The notes under the pieces: model-generated
What the model saw: the letters and a program-made list of their open reading frames with translations, nothing else
The model's database searches: none
Told to the model about the DNA's origin: nothing
Made by a program: the position numbers and the translations under genes
Source of the DNA: an uncultured Oscillochloris sp.
Lineage (GTDB): Bacteria; Chloroflexota; Chloroflexia; Chloroflexales; Chloroflexaceae
Direction of reading: 5' to 3'
Assembly: GCA_903877345.1 (NCBI GenBank)
Contig: CAIRDL010000905.1
Coordinates: forward strand, 1 to 10,353
DNA length: 10,353 nt
In this document: positions 1 to 5,981 of the stretch, piece by piece
Layout of the letters: each line of letters opens with the position of its first letter
Position numbering within the stretch: position 1 is the first letter of the stretch

Positions 1-2
1 GT

Positions 3-698
3 AGCGTCACCCTCGTGGCACCGGGTTCGCCCTACGGTTTTGGCGGCACGAAAGACATTGACGGGACGCCCTGTTGGCCCGATTTTGCTGGCTCCGGCGG
101 CGGTCTGGTCAGCCCCGAGTTTGCCCACCGCCAGAGCCTCAAGGATCGAACCGAGGTGAACCCATCGTCGGCACCCCGCGTGGTGATGAACCGCTACTAC
201 TGGAAGCCGCCCTTCAAGCCTGCCCGCGAGGAGGAACTGCTCTCAAGTGTGCTCAGCATCCATGTCGGGCCGGAGCATCACCCCGGCGATCTGGTGCCTA
301 GCGCGAATTGGCCGGGCACGGGGCCGGGCGTCTTTGGCCCGAATAACGCCCTGTCGCCAAAGTACGTGGGCGATCTGCTTGAGCGGATCCTCGCCATCCC
401 GCGCAAGCCGCCGATTCTGTGGATTCACGGGGCCGATGATCAGATTGTCAGCGACGCGAGTCTCTTTGACTTGGGCACCTTGGGCAAGTTGGGCGCGGTG
501 CCAGGCTGGCCCGGCGACGAGATTTTCCCCTCGCAGCCGATGAAGCGCCAGATCCGGCACTTCCTCAAACGCTACGCCGGACGCGGCGGCGGCTACCGCG
601 AGATCGAGTTGCCCGACTGCGGCCACACGCCCTTCATCGAGTTGCCCGAGGCGTTCAACGGGGTGTTCCACGACCTGTTGCGGCGCACCGCCCATTAG
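3..698 (+). CDS. alpha/beta hydrolase, C-terminal part (5' end outside window)
   Basis: The frame is open to the left edge: codons before the GTG at 15 read Ser-Val-Thr-Leu in the same frame, so the GTG is probably internal and the gene begins upstream. What remains (about 231 residues, stop TAG at 696-698) covers the lid and C-terminal half of an alpha/beta-hydrolase fold. Visible landmarks are VAPGSPYGFGGT, typical of the stretch after an early core strand, then the strand and acid loop 'ILWIHGADDQIVSD' (an Asp here is the usual catalytic acid), and near the end 'DCGHTPFIELPEAF', whose His is the usual catalytic base. The nucleophile is not clearly identifiable in the visible part and may lie upstream or in the proline/glycine-rich lid. 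The substrate cannot be inferred. Related families include esterases, haloperoxidase-like enzymes and proline iminopeptidase-like enzymes. A degenerate 7-bp repeat follows the stop codon directly. Confidence 0.85.
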   Translation, partial: SVTLVAPGSPYGFGGTKDIDGTPCWPDFAGSGGGLVSPEFAHRQSLKDRTEVNPSSAPRVVMNRYYWKPPFKPAREEELLSSVLSIHVGPEHHPGDLVPSANWPGTGPGVFGPNNALSPKYVGDLLERILAIPRKPPILWIHGADDQIVSDASLFDLGTLGKLGAVPGWPGDEIFPSQPMKRQIRHFLKRYAGRGGGYREIELPDCGHTPFIELPEAFNGVFHDLLRRTAH

Positions 699-702
699 GC
701 AA

Positions 703-722
703 GGTTTTAGATTTCAGGTTCA
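703..722 (+). repeat. degenerate heptamer repeat after stop codon
   Basis: Directly after the hydrolase stop there are three heptamer-like units, GGTTTTA, GATTTCA and GGTT-CA (the last one base short). The same unit, consensus GRTTTYA, recurs after the stop codons of the Rcp1-type receiver gene (1804-1824, minus strand) and bchG (6931-6950), and near the phytochrome stop (2461-2475). Its function is unknown. Confidence 0.5.
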
Positions 723-731
723 CCGCTCACC

Positions 732-834
732 GTTCGTAGGGCAGGCTTCCAGCCTGCGTGCAGAGCGAGGGCGAGACGCTCCCAAATTCTTTAGCTGAAA
801 GTCTATAAACGCGGCTGAAGCCGCTACTACGAAC
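732..834. repeat. 103-bp palindromic repeat element (REP/MITE-like)
   Basis: The element is bounded by 8-bp inverted ends, GTTCGTAG at 732-739 and CTACGAAC at 827-834. Inside are short perfect hairpins: GCAGGCT/AGCCTGC around 741-757 and GCGGC/GCCGC around 811-824 with loop TGAA. No convincing target-site duplication flanks it. The GGCTTC/GAAGCC hairpin core resembles that of the two other repeat families in this window (2312-2413, 8667-8768 and 7779-7931). It lies between convergent genes, a normal place for extragenic palindromes. Confidence 0.55.
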
Positions 835-854
835 CGCACAGATCGTGTCCGTGC

Positions 855-894
855 AAAAAGGGCTATGGGGAGGCAATACCGCCCCATAGCCCTT
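855..894 (-). terminator. rho-independent terminator of the GNAT gene
   Basis: A 13-bp perfect stem (858-870 paired with 882-894, arms AAGGGCTATGGGG / CCCCATAGCCCTT) has an 11-nt loop. On the minus strand the hairpin runs into a U-run formed by the A residues at 855-859. It sits 26 bp beyond the stop of the minus-strand acetyltransferase gene. On the plus strand only a weak CACTTT follows, so any effect on the convergent hydrolase transcript would be weaker. Confidence 0.8.
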
Positions 895-919
895 CACTTT
901 ATCGTCCAACAAACAAAGT

Positions 920-1468
920 TTAGATGCGGACGAAGGCCGACATAATCACAATATCGTGGAGGTTGCCATCGCGGTCAATGGCATGACGGGCAAGTTGGCC
1001 CTCGACGGCGAAACCGAGGCGGCTGAAGATCGCTTGGCCGGCGGTCAGCGCGGCGAGCATCTCGACGGTAACTTTGGTCGCCCCAAGTTCGCGGGAAGCC
1101 TCGACGATGGCTTGAGCGAGGTGCATCCCCAAGCCGCTGCGCCGATAGTTGGGCTGAACAATCAGGCGGATGTTCGCCACATGGTTTGACCAACCGGGCA
1201 TTCGCATCGCTGCCGTGTAGCCGACAAACTCACCCTCGTCAGTCGTAGCGATAATCTGCCGCCAGTTTTCGGCGTGGGCGGCGTTCGCTAGGCGGCTAAT
1301 AATCTCGGGGTGCGTGAAATCATCCTCTAGGTAGAGAATATCGTTCTTTGGCAGACTCTGGCCGAAAGCTGCCAGCGCAGGCCGATCAGTCTCAAGAAGG
1401 GCACGGATCGTCACCTGACGAGCATCTTTCAAAGCTATGCTGCCTACCGCCTCGCTGCGCTGGGCCAT
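920..1468 (-). CDS. GNAT-family N-acetyltransferase
   Basis: The 182-residue protein carries one Gcn5-related acetyltransferase domain that would transfer an acetyl group from acetyl-CoA to an amine. Its acetyl-CoA pyrophosphate-binding motif is visible as IRLIVQPNYRRSGLG (residues 100-114, signature R-x-x-G-x-G at 109-114), followed by helix MHLAQAIVEAS and the late motif 'GQAIFSRLGF' (144-153). The N-terminal stretch with SLPKNDILYLEDD is shared by a common bacterial GNAT subgroup whose substrate I do not know. The start is the ATG at 1468 because a strong Shine-Dalgarno, AGGAGG at 1481-1476, lies 7 nt before it. A TTG 18 nt upstream is in frame but would place that site inside the gene. 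It has its own terminator, so it is probably monocistronic. Small molecules, a protein N-terminus or an antibiotic remain possible substrates. Confidence 0.9.
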   Translation of the reverse strand: MAQRSEAVGSIALKDARQVTIRALLETDRPALAAFGQSLPKNDILYLEDDFTHPEIISRLANAAHAENWRQIIATTDEGEFVGYTAAMRMPGWSNHVANIRLIVQPNYRRSGLGMHLAQAIVEASRELGATKVTVEMLAALTAGQAIFSRLGFAVEGQLARHAIDRDGNLHDIVIMSAFVRI

Positions 1469-1475
1469 GCCTCTG

Positions 1476-1481
1476 CCTCCT
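1476..1481 (-). promoter_or_regulatory. ribosome-binding site deciding the GNAT start
   Basis: AGGAGG on the minus strand, 7 nt before the ATG at 1468. It is the strongest Shine-Dalgarno I noted in the window and rules against the in-frame TTG at 1486. Confidence 0.8.
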
Positions 1482-1486
1482 ATCAA

Positions 1487-1825
1487 CGGGTTGTCTTTTC
1501 GCTTACGGTCGCAATGCTGCGTGAACTATAACACAAGAAGTTACGCTTGAGTTACTTCAGTTGCGTGAGCGTTACCGTTTGGGGACTACCTCCCCCAAAC
1601 GCCTTCGGGGGCCAGTCGAGCAATTGCCCCCGACAGATCTGCGCCATTGGTACTTTGCCACGAGGAGCGAAAAACCTCAATGGTCTGCGGCTGGCCCTGG
1701 GCGTCCAGATACCGTTTCGTGCGGCGTGATCTGTGATCGGTCACGGTGCGGTCGGTCGCGGATCACGCCTCACGGATCATTTGTACCACCGCACCCTTTT
1801 GCGGCAAATCTAAAATCTGAAATCC
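1487..1825. other. non-coding gap with short inverted repeats
   Basis: I see no gene here. There is a 9-bp hairpin CGTTTGGGG (1576-1584) / CCCCAAACG (1593-1601), a 9-bp inverted repeat GGCGTGATC (1723-1731) / GATCACGCC (1761-1769) enclosing the small palindrome GTGATCGGTCAC (1733-1744), and the heptamer repeat next to 1826. A TATAGT at 1530-1525 on the minus strand could be a -10 box for the GNAT gene, but no good -35 accompanies it. Short open frames on the plus strand have no family resemblance or good start site. Confidence 0.5.
1804..1824 (-). repeat. degenerate heptamer repeat after stop codon
   Basis: Read on the minus strand, three units, GATTTCA, GATTTTA and GATTTGC, begin one base after the TGA of the receiver gene (1828-1826). 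This is the most regular copy of the heptamer motif in the window. Confidence 0.55.
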
Positions 1826-2269
1826 TCAGCCGAGGGGATGGGGCAACGTCACCGTCTGGAACCAATAGGCGAGCATCGTCTGGAGGATCTGCTTGAAGCG
1901 GGCGTAATCCACCGGCTTGATCTGGTAGCTATTCGCACCCCGTCGGTAGCACGCCTCAATGTCCTTCGGATTGTTTGAGGTCGTGAGCACAACCACCGGG
2001 ATGGTTCTGAGCACCTCATCGTCCTTGATCACAGCTAAGAGCGCCCGTCCATCGGTGGCGGGGAGGTTCAGGTCGAGCAGGATCAGATCGGGGCGCGGTG
2101 CCGCACCTAGCGCAGCGTAGCGTTTGCGCTGGTAAAGATAGTCGAGGGCTTCGTCACCCGTGATGCAGCGATGGAACACAAGGTTCAGTTCCGCATGGCG
2201 CAGACCGCGCATGGTCGCGACCGCGTCCTCATCACTATCTTCAATCAACAAAAGATGCCACTGGTGCAT
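1826..2269 (-). CDS. single-domain response regulator, Rcp1/phytochrome-partner type
   Basis: A 147-residue stand-alone receiver domain with no output domain. The acidic pair E10-D11 (LLLIEDSDED), phosphoacceptor D66 (DLILLDLNLP), T96/T97 (VVVLTTS) and K118 (YQIKPVD) are all present, so it should accept phosphate. The motifs APRPDLILLDLNLPATDGR and a C-terminal 'YWFQTVTLP' are typical of the Rcp1 class that serves phytochrome kinases, and the gene lies directly downstream of the bacteriophytochrome gene on the same strand. I chose the ATG at 2269 because it is where family similarity begins and gives the usual length. An in-frame TTG at 2305 would add 12 residues (including PPP from the C-tract) but has no Shine-Dalgarno. 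A run of ten C on the minus strand lies just before the ATG, and a 102-bp MITE-like element separates this gene from the phytochrome. The output partner is unknown. Confidence 0.88.
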   Translation of the reverse strand: MHQWHLLLIEDSDEDAVATMRGLRHAELNLVFHRCITGDEALDYLYQRKRYAALGAAPRPDLILLDLNLPATDGRALLAVIKDDEVLRTIPVVVLTTSNNPKDIEACYRRGANSYQIKPVDYARFKQILQTMLAYWFQTVTLPHPLG

Positions 2270-2270
2270 A

Positions 2271-2280
2271 GGGGGGGGGG
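2271..2280 (-). repeat. C10 homopolymer between Shine-Dalgarno and start codon
   Basis: Ten consecutive G on the plus strand (C on the coding strand), ending one base before the ATG at 2269. A Shine-Dalgarno-like AGGA lies at 2287-2284, so the tract sets the spacing (now 14 nt). Tracts of this kind slip during replication, and they are also frequent sequencing errors. Confidence 0.8.
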
Positions 2281-2311
2281 CATTCCTGTTTTTTTGGTCA
2301 GACAAGGTTCG

Positions 2312-2413
2312 TATAGCAATCCTCTTGAGGTTGTCGCGTGGAGTCGAGGCTTTAGCCGGATAGAACCGCCTGAAGGCTCGAATCCTTTTTACAACCTGTG
2401 TAGGATTGCTATA
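2312..2413. mobile_element. 102-bp MITE-like element, copy A (TA target)
   Basis: The terminal inverted repeats are TATAGCAATCC (2312-2322) and GGATTGCTATA (2403-2413). The interior is an imperfect fold-back around AGTCGAGGCTTTAGCC and GCCTGAAGGCTCGA. An element of the same length at 8667-8768 in opposite orientation matches at 96 of 102 positions by hand alignment. The ends TA|TAGCAATCC...GGATTGCTA|TA fit insertion at a TA dinucleotide, as in IS630/Tc1-mariner-type transposition. There is no coding capacity, so it must be moved in trans if it is active. It splits the interval between the phytochrome and receiver genes. Confidence 0.8.
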
Positions 2414-2460
2414 GGTACTTTACAGTCTTGGGCTACGCAAGTCTTCCTGATGTGCTCGAC

Positions 2461-2475
2461 CTGAAACCTGAAACC
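2461..2475 (-). repeat. tandem GGTTTCA heptamers
   Basis: Two exact GGTTTCA units (2475-2469 and 2468-2462, minus strand) and the start of a third lie 20 nt beyond the phytochrome stop codon. They belong to the heptamer family seen at other gene ends here. Confidence 0.45.
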
Positions 2476-2494
2476 TAGCACCCAAAACCGTGGC

Positions 2495-4783
2495 TCACAC
2501 GCCCAAACGTTGCCGGTCTACGGTCAGCTTGGCGAAGGTGAACCAAAAAGTCGTCCCTTCGCCCATTTGCGAGGTAAGCCAGATCGCGCCGCCGTGGCGT
2601 TCGACGATCTTCTTCACGATCGTCAGCCCCGCACCAACGCCGCCGCCATACTCGTCACGCCCGTGTAACCGCTTGAAGATGCGGAAGATCGTCTCTTGGT
2701 GCTCTTCAGGAATGCCTATGCCATTATCGCGGACATAGAACACATAGGGTTCGGTAGCGGGAGTTTCAGCATCTGGTGGCAGCACTACGTACCCAAGTTC
2801 AACCCAGCGTAGCGCATGGTCGTTGTACTTGATCGCATTAGTGATCAGATTACTAAACACTTCCCTGACCCGCGCTTGGTCAACGTGGATGCGTGGCAGC
2901 GGGCGCGGGATGCGCACCTCGACGCCTCCTTCTTGGAGGCGCGGGCCAAGCAGACTGATCACATCGGCCAACTCGCCCTCAAGGTCAACCTCGGCGCGGG
3001 CTAACTCGGCCCGTCCCACCCGTGAGTAGTGCAACAGCGTGTCAATCAGCGCCTCCATGCGCTGGGTCAGGCGCACCAACGTGGCAAGTTTCGCTTGGCC
3101 CTCTGCATCAATGATGTCGCCATAGTCTTCGATCAGAAAATGCGCGTAGTTGTGCAGCCCACGGAGCGGTTCTTTCAGATCGTGCGAAGCGACATAGGCG
3201 AAGGAGTCGAGTTCGACATTGCTACGCATCAACTCGTCGTTCAAGCGGGCCAGTTCATCAACCTTGAAAAGCACCAAGTCAATGATGGCCCGTCGCAACT
3301 CGCGGGCCGCCAACACCTCGCTTGGGCGCCACGGCAGCGACGTGGCGGCGACGGTCTCTTCCCAAAGGGCAAACGAGCGGCGCGGACTCAAGCTCGCCCC
3401 GTCCGCCGTGAACTCGACCGGCTTGGTCGGATTGCCACCCCAATTGACCGTCTGGAGCACTTCGGGGCGAAACCAGAGGATATAGTTGGGCCGCGTTCGC
3501 GCCAGACGCAGCGCCAGGAGGCCGCTGGCGCTGGCCTTTAACGGCAGCATCGCTGGGTACTGTTGGGGCAGCGCGTTGGTGATAAACAGATCGTCCGGCA
3601 CCGTTTGGGTCAGCCAATCAAGGAGCGGCCCAAGCGCACTCTCGGGCGGGGTTGTGCCAAGCAACACACATTGCCCATCAAGACAGACCGCAACCCCGCC
3701 CGCCTCAATGTAGTGGCTGACGTTGCGTTCGTAGCTGGTCAGGCCAGCCAGCACATCGTTCGCGACACTCATCTGTTGGACGAGTTGGGCCAGCACCGCC
3801 TGGAGGGCGATGGTGTAGGCCGCGTCTTCCATGATCTCTTTTTCGACGATCTGGAGCGAAACGACGTGGCCGAGGAACTCGCAGGCGGCGCGTAAATCAT
3901 ACTGGAGATAGCACGGCCCGCTGTGGTGGTGGCAAGCCACCAAGCCCCAGAGTTGCCCGTTCTTGAGCAATGAAATGGACATTGAGGCGGACGCCCCCAT
4001 GTTCTTCAGATACTCAATATGGATCGGCGAGACGCTCCGCAACGCGGCATAACTCAGATCAAGCGGAATGCTCGGGTCGGCGGGGTCAACGGCCAACAGC
4101 GGCACCGGCTCGTAGGTGATATCCGGGATGAGGCGCAACCAACTGCGGAGGTAGAGCGCCCGCGCCTGTTGCGGAATATCCGACGCGGGGTAGTGCAGAT
4201 CGAGATACGGCGTCAGATCTGAACGCACCTCTTCAGCGATGACGTGCCCACTCGCATCGGGCTGAAACTGGTAGAGCATCACGCGGTCGAAGCCGGTGAG
4301 CTTCCGCACAGCGGCCACGAGCGTCTGGGCAAACGTCCGCACCGAGGTCGTGCGTTGGCAGGCCGTGACCACATTCTTGACCATGCGGTAGACCCGCAGC
4401 GACGAAGCTTGCTCGCTTTGGGTTGCTGGCTCAAACTCGATGATGAGCAGGCCATGACTACGATGGGCGATTAGATCGAAGCGCTGCGCGCCGCTACCGA
4501 CGGTAAGCGTATAGAGCGGATTAGCCTCAACCTGCTCGCCGGTGAGGATTGTGTTAAGGGTGGTGAGATCATTGGGATTGAGCAACGTGCTGAGCGGTTG
4601 GCCCAACAGATCGCCGGGATGGCGGGCGAAGTAGACAAAGCTATTGGCGCTGCACTGCACGATGCGCCAATCCGGTTCGGTCAACGCCAACAGCACCCCG
4701 TGGGGCTGAATCGTTCCAGGGATATGAATCGGCTCACGGTCGCAATTGGTCAAATCAACGGGCCAAGAAGCATCCTGAGACAT
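2495..4783 (-). CDS. bphP: bacteriophytochrome histidine kinase
   Basis: A 762-residue PAS-GAF-PHY-HisKA-HATPase sensor of red/far-red light, cytoplasmic, with no membrane segment seen. Cys14 (LTNCDREPIHIPGTIQPHG) is the expected biliverdin-attachment residue. The GAF domain has PASDIP at 199-204 (Asp202), His255 in SPIHIEYLKNMG and His285 in VACHHH. The residue before His255 is Ile, not the Cys of cyanobacterial phytochromes, so biliverdin is the likely chromophore. The PHY tongue keeps PRRSF at 467-471. The kinase has its phosphorylatable His534 (SHDLKEPLR), an N-box FSNLITNAIKYND and an ATP lid from DNGIGIP (686) to GVGAGL (715). The ATG at 4783 is chosen for its Shine-Dalgarno (GGAG, 6 nt away); an ATG at 4798 would add five residues and lacks one. 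The Rcp1-type receiver gene lies downstream, which suggests a light-driven phosphorelay. Confidence 0.95.
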   Translation of the reverse strand: MSQDASWPVDLTNCDREPIHIPGTIQPHGVLLALTEPDWRIVQCSANSFVYFARHPGDLLGQPLSTLLNPNDLTTLNTILTGEQVEANPLYTLTVGSGAQRFDLIAHRSHGLLIIEFEPATQSEQASSLRVYRMVKNVVTACQRTTSVRTFAQTLVAAVRKLTGFDRVMLYQFQPDASGHVIAEEVRSDLTPYLDLHYPASDIPQQARALYLRSWLRLIPDITYEPVPLLAVDPADPSIPLDLSYAALRSVSPIHIEYLKNMGASASMSISLLKNGQLWGLVACHHHSGPCYLQYDLRAACEFLGHVVSLQIVEKEIMEDAAYTIALQAVLAQLVQQMSVANDVLAGLTSYERNVSHYIEAGGVAVCLDGQCVLLGTTPPESALGPLLDWLTQTVPDDLFITNALPQQYPAMLPLKASASGLLALRLARTRPNYILWFRPEVLQTVNWGGNPTKPVEFTADGASLSPRRSFALWEETVAATSLPWRPSEVLAARELRRAIIDLVLFKVDELARLNDELMRSNVELDSFAYVASHDLKEPLRGLHNYAHFLIEDYGDIIDAEGQAKLATLVRLTQRMEALIDTLLHYSRVGRAELARAEVDLEGELADVISLLGPRLQEGGVEVRIPRPLPRIHVDQARVREVFSNLITNAIKYNDHALRWVELGYVVLPPDAETPATEPYVFYVRDNGIGIPEEHQETIFRIFKRLHGRDEYGGGVGAGLTIVKKIVERHGGAIWLTSQMGEGTTFWFTFAKLTVDRQRLGV

Positions 4784-4789
4784 GCGGCT

Positions 4790-4793
4790 CTCC
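4790..4793 (-). promoter_or_regulatory. ribosome-binding site deciding the bphP start
   Basis: GGAG (within GGTGGAGAG, minus strand) sits 6 nt before the ATG at 4783. The alternative ATG at 4798 has no comparable site, so the shorter protein is preferred. Confidence 0.6.
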
Positions 4794-4895
4794 ACCATGC
4801 CTAAACCAAGGGTTCAGATTTTAGCTTGCAGCGTTGCCACAACCAAACGTAGCACATGTGTATAAAAAAGAAAACGGCCACGAACCTTGCGCCTA

Positions 4896-5028
4896 AAGCA
4901 TGTTTCAGAAGCGGCGGTTTTAGCTTGACAGTTGCAACCTACGACCACATCACATGCCCCTTGCGGCTTTGCGACTTTGCGGCTTTGCGTCAGATCGCTG
5001 AACGGTCAAGTGGGCTTGAAACATGCTT
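4896..5028. repeat. 12-bp inverted repeat enclosing octamer tandem repeats
   Basis: AAGCATGTTTCA (4896-4907) and its exact complement TGAAACATGCTT (5017-5028) bracket 109 nt. The right arm overlaps the stop codon of the OmpR-type gene. Inside, four near-identical 8-bp units run from 4960 to 4991 (consensus YTTGCGRC; the fourth unit is TTTGCGTC). No target duplication is obvious, so I cannot say whether this is a mobile element. Nearby, 4811-4830 contains a degenerate heptamer series like those at other gene ends. Confidence 0.5.
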
Positions 5029-5719
5029 AACGATCAGAAGGCCGAAAGCGATAGCCGATCCCCGGTTCGGTCAGGATCAGCAGCGGGCGGGCGGGATTAG
5101 CTTCGATCTTCCGGCGCAGTTGGGTGATGAAGACCCGCAGCGTATTCAAATCATGCTCGGAGTGTGGCCCCCAAACCGTGCGAAGGATCATCCGGTGCGT
5201 GAGCACCTTGCCAGCGTTGCCACTCAGCAGCACCAGTAAATTGTACTCGGTCGGGGTGAGCCGCACCTCGCGCCCGTTGTCGGTCACGAGGCGGAGCGCA
5301 CGGTCAATCTGAAGCGTGCCGAAGCTCACCACCGCACCACCCTCGGTGTTCAGACTTGCCCCGTGGCGCAGGCCAACCCTGATCCGGGCGAGCAACTCGC
5401 GGACGCTGAACGGCTTGGTCAAATAATCGTCGGCCCCGAGGTCGAGCAGACGAACCTTATCGTCCTCGCTATCACACATGGTCAGCACAATCACCGGCAC
5501 CTGCGACCAAGCACGGATGCGCCGACAAACTTCGTCGCCATCAAGGAGTGGGAGTTTCAGTTCGAGCAGCACGAGATCAGGGCGCCACTTCGCAACCAAA
5601 TCAAGCGCTGTCTGCCCATCGGTCGCAATCTGCAAGGTATAGCCCTCGGCGCTCAGCAGATTCTTTAGCATGCGGCCAATTTGAGGTTCATCATCGGCCA
5701 AGAGCAGCCGGGCACTCAT
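5027..5719 (-). CDS. OmpR/KdpE-type response regulator with Glu at the phosphoacceptor site
   Basis: A 230-residue DNA-binding response regulator: receiver domain about 1-118, winged-helix DNA-binding domain about 128-228 (LTPTEYNLLVLLSGNAGKVLTHRMI, then TLRVFITQLRRKIE and the wing GIGYRF). Receiver landmarks D9-D10, T80 (VIVLT) and K102 (LTKPF) are present, but the phosphoacceptor position reads PDLVLLELKLP, i.e. Glu53 where the family has Asp; the codon is GAA. Asp-to-Glu changes here often mimic or abolish phosphorylation, so the protein may act without a kinase. The start ATG at 5719 has AAGGA upstream. A perfect TATAAT (5778-5773) lies about 54 nt before the start. It is divergent from bchG and 229 bp upstream of the phytochrome gene, so either could be a target, but no binding site is recognisable. 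Confidence 0.92.
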   Translation of the reverse strand: MSARLLLADDEPQIGRMLKNLLSAEGYTLQIATDGQTALDLVAKWRPDLVLLELKLPLLDGDEVCRRIRAWSQVPVIVLTMCDSEDDKVRLLDLGADDYLTKPFSVRELLARIRVGLRHGASLNTEGGAVVSFGTLQIDRALRLVTDNGREVRLTPTEYNLLVLLSGNAGKVLTHRMILRTVWGPHSEHDLNTLRVFITQLRRKIEANPARPLLILTEPGIGYRFRPSDR

Positions 5720-5772
5720 CCAATTTCCTTCTGCCGGCCTCTTGAAGGGCAGTTGCCCGCGCCACAGGGTCT

Positions 5773-5801
5773 ATTATACCCGACGGATCAGCGCGACTCG
5801 A
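5773..5801 (-). promoter_or_regulatory. candidate sigma-70 promoter of the OmpR-type regulator
   Basis: Perfect -10 TATAAT at 5778-5773, 17-bp spacer, weak -35 TCGAGT at 5801-5796 (three of six matches to TTGACA). It would give a 5' leader of roughly 45 nt. The rest of the divergent region up to 5981 is AT-rich between about 5800 and 5880. I could not pick a convincing bchG promoter there; a TTGACT at 5901 has no matching -10. Confidence 0.45.
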
Positions 5802-5981
5802 TCCTCTTTATCTTAATAAAAACCACATATTTTAGCGAGAACCTCTAAGTTTTTCCAAATACAGAACATGGTACAGTCGGCATGGTTTGCTTGGGGGAAT
5901 TTGACTGGTAGCCGCCCGCTTTTGGCTCCACCCCATCATTTTCTCATGCGAAAAAACCAGTCTAGTTAGGAATATGGCGTC

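Noticed and set aside
243..695. 150-codon minus-strand frame opposite the hydrolase.
   Set aside because: It is the shadow of the alpha/beta hydrolase, whose catalytic motifs are clear on the plus strand.
1576..1601. CGTTTGGGG/CCCCAAACG hairpin as a terminator or attenuator.
   Set aside because: No U-run follows on either strand and it is not placed just after a gene end; competing C/G-runs nearby make the fold ambiguous.
2281..2283. ATG on the minus strand at 2283 as a start for the receiver gene.
   Set aside because: It is out of frame with the receiver at the present C10 length, and AGGA directly abuts it. Kept only as part of the slippage idea.
3029..3541. 170-codon open frame on the plus strand, and several others within 2500-4800.
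   Set aside because: They lie antisense to the phytochrome gene, whose full domain set and motifs are intact; the frames are by-products of high GC.
4960..4991. Four octamer repeats considered as a CRISPR-like or iteron array.
   Set aside because: The units are directly adjacent with no spacers, and no replication or cas gene is nearby.
5901..5929. TTGACT on the plus strand as the -35 of a bchG promoter.
   Set aside because: The sequence 17 bp downstream (GGCTCC) does not resemble a -10 box.
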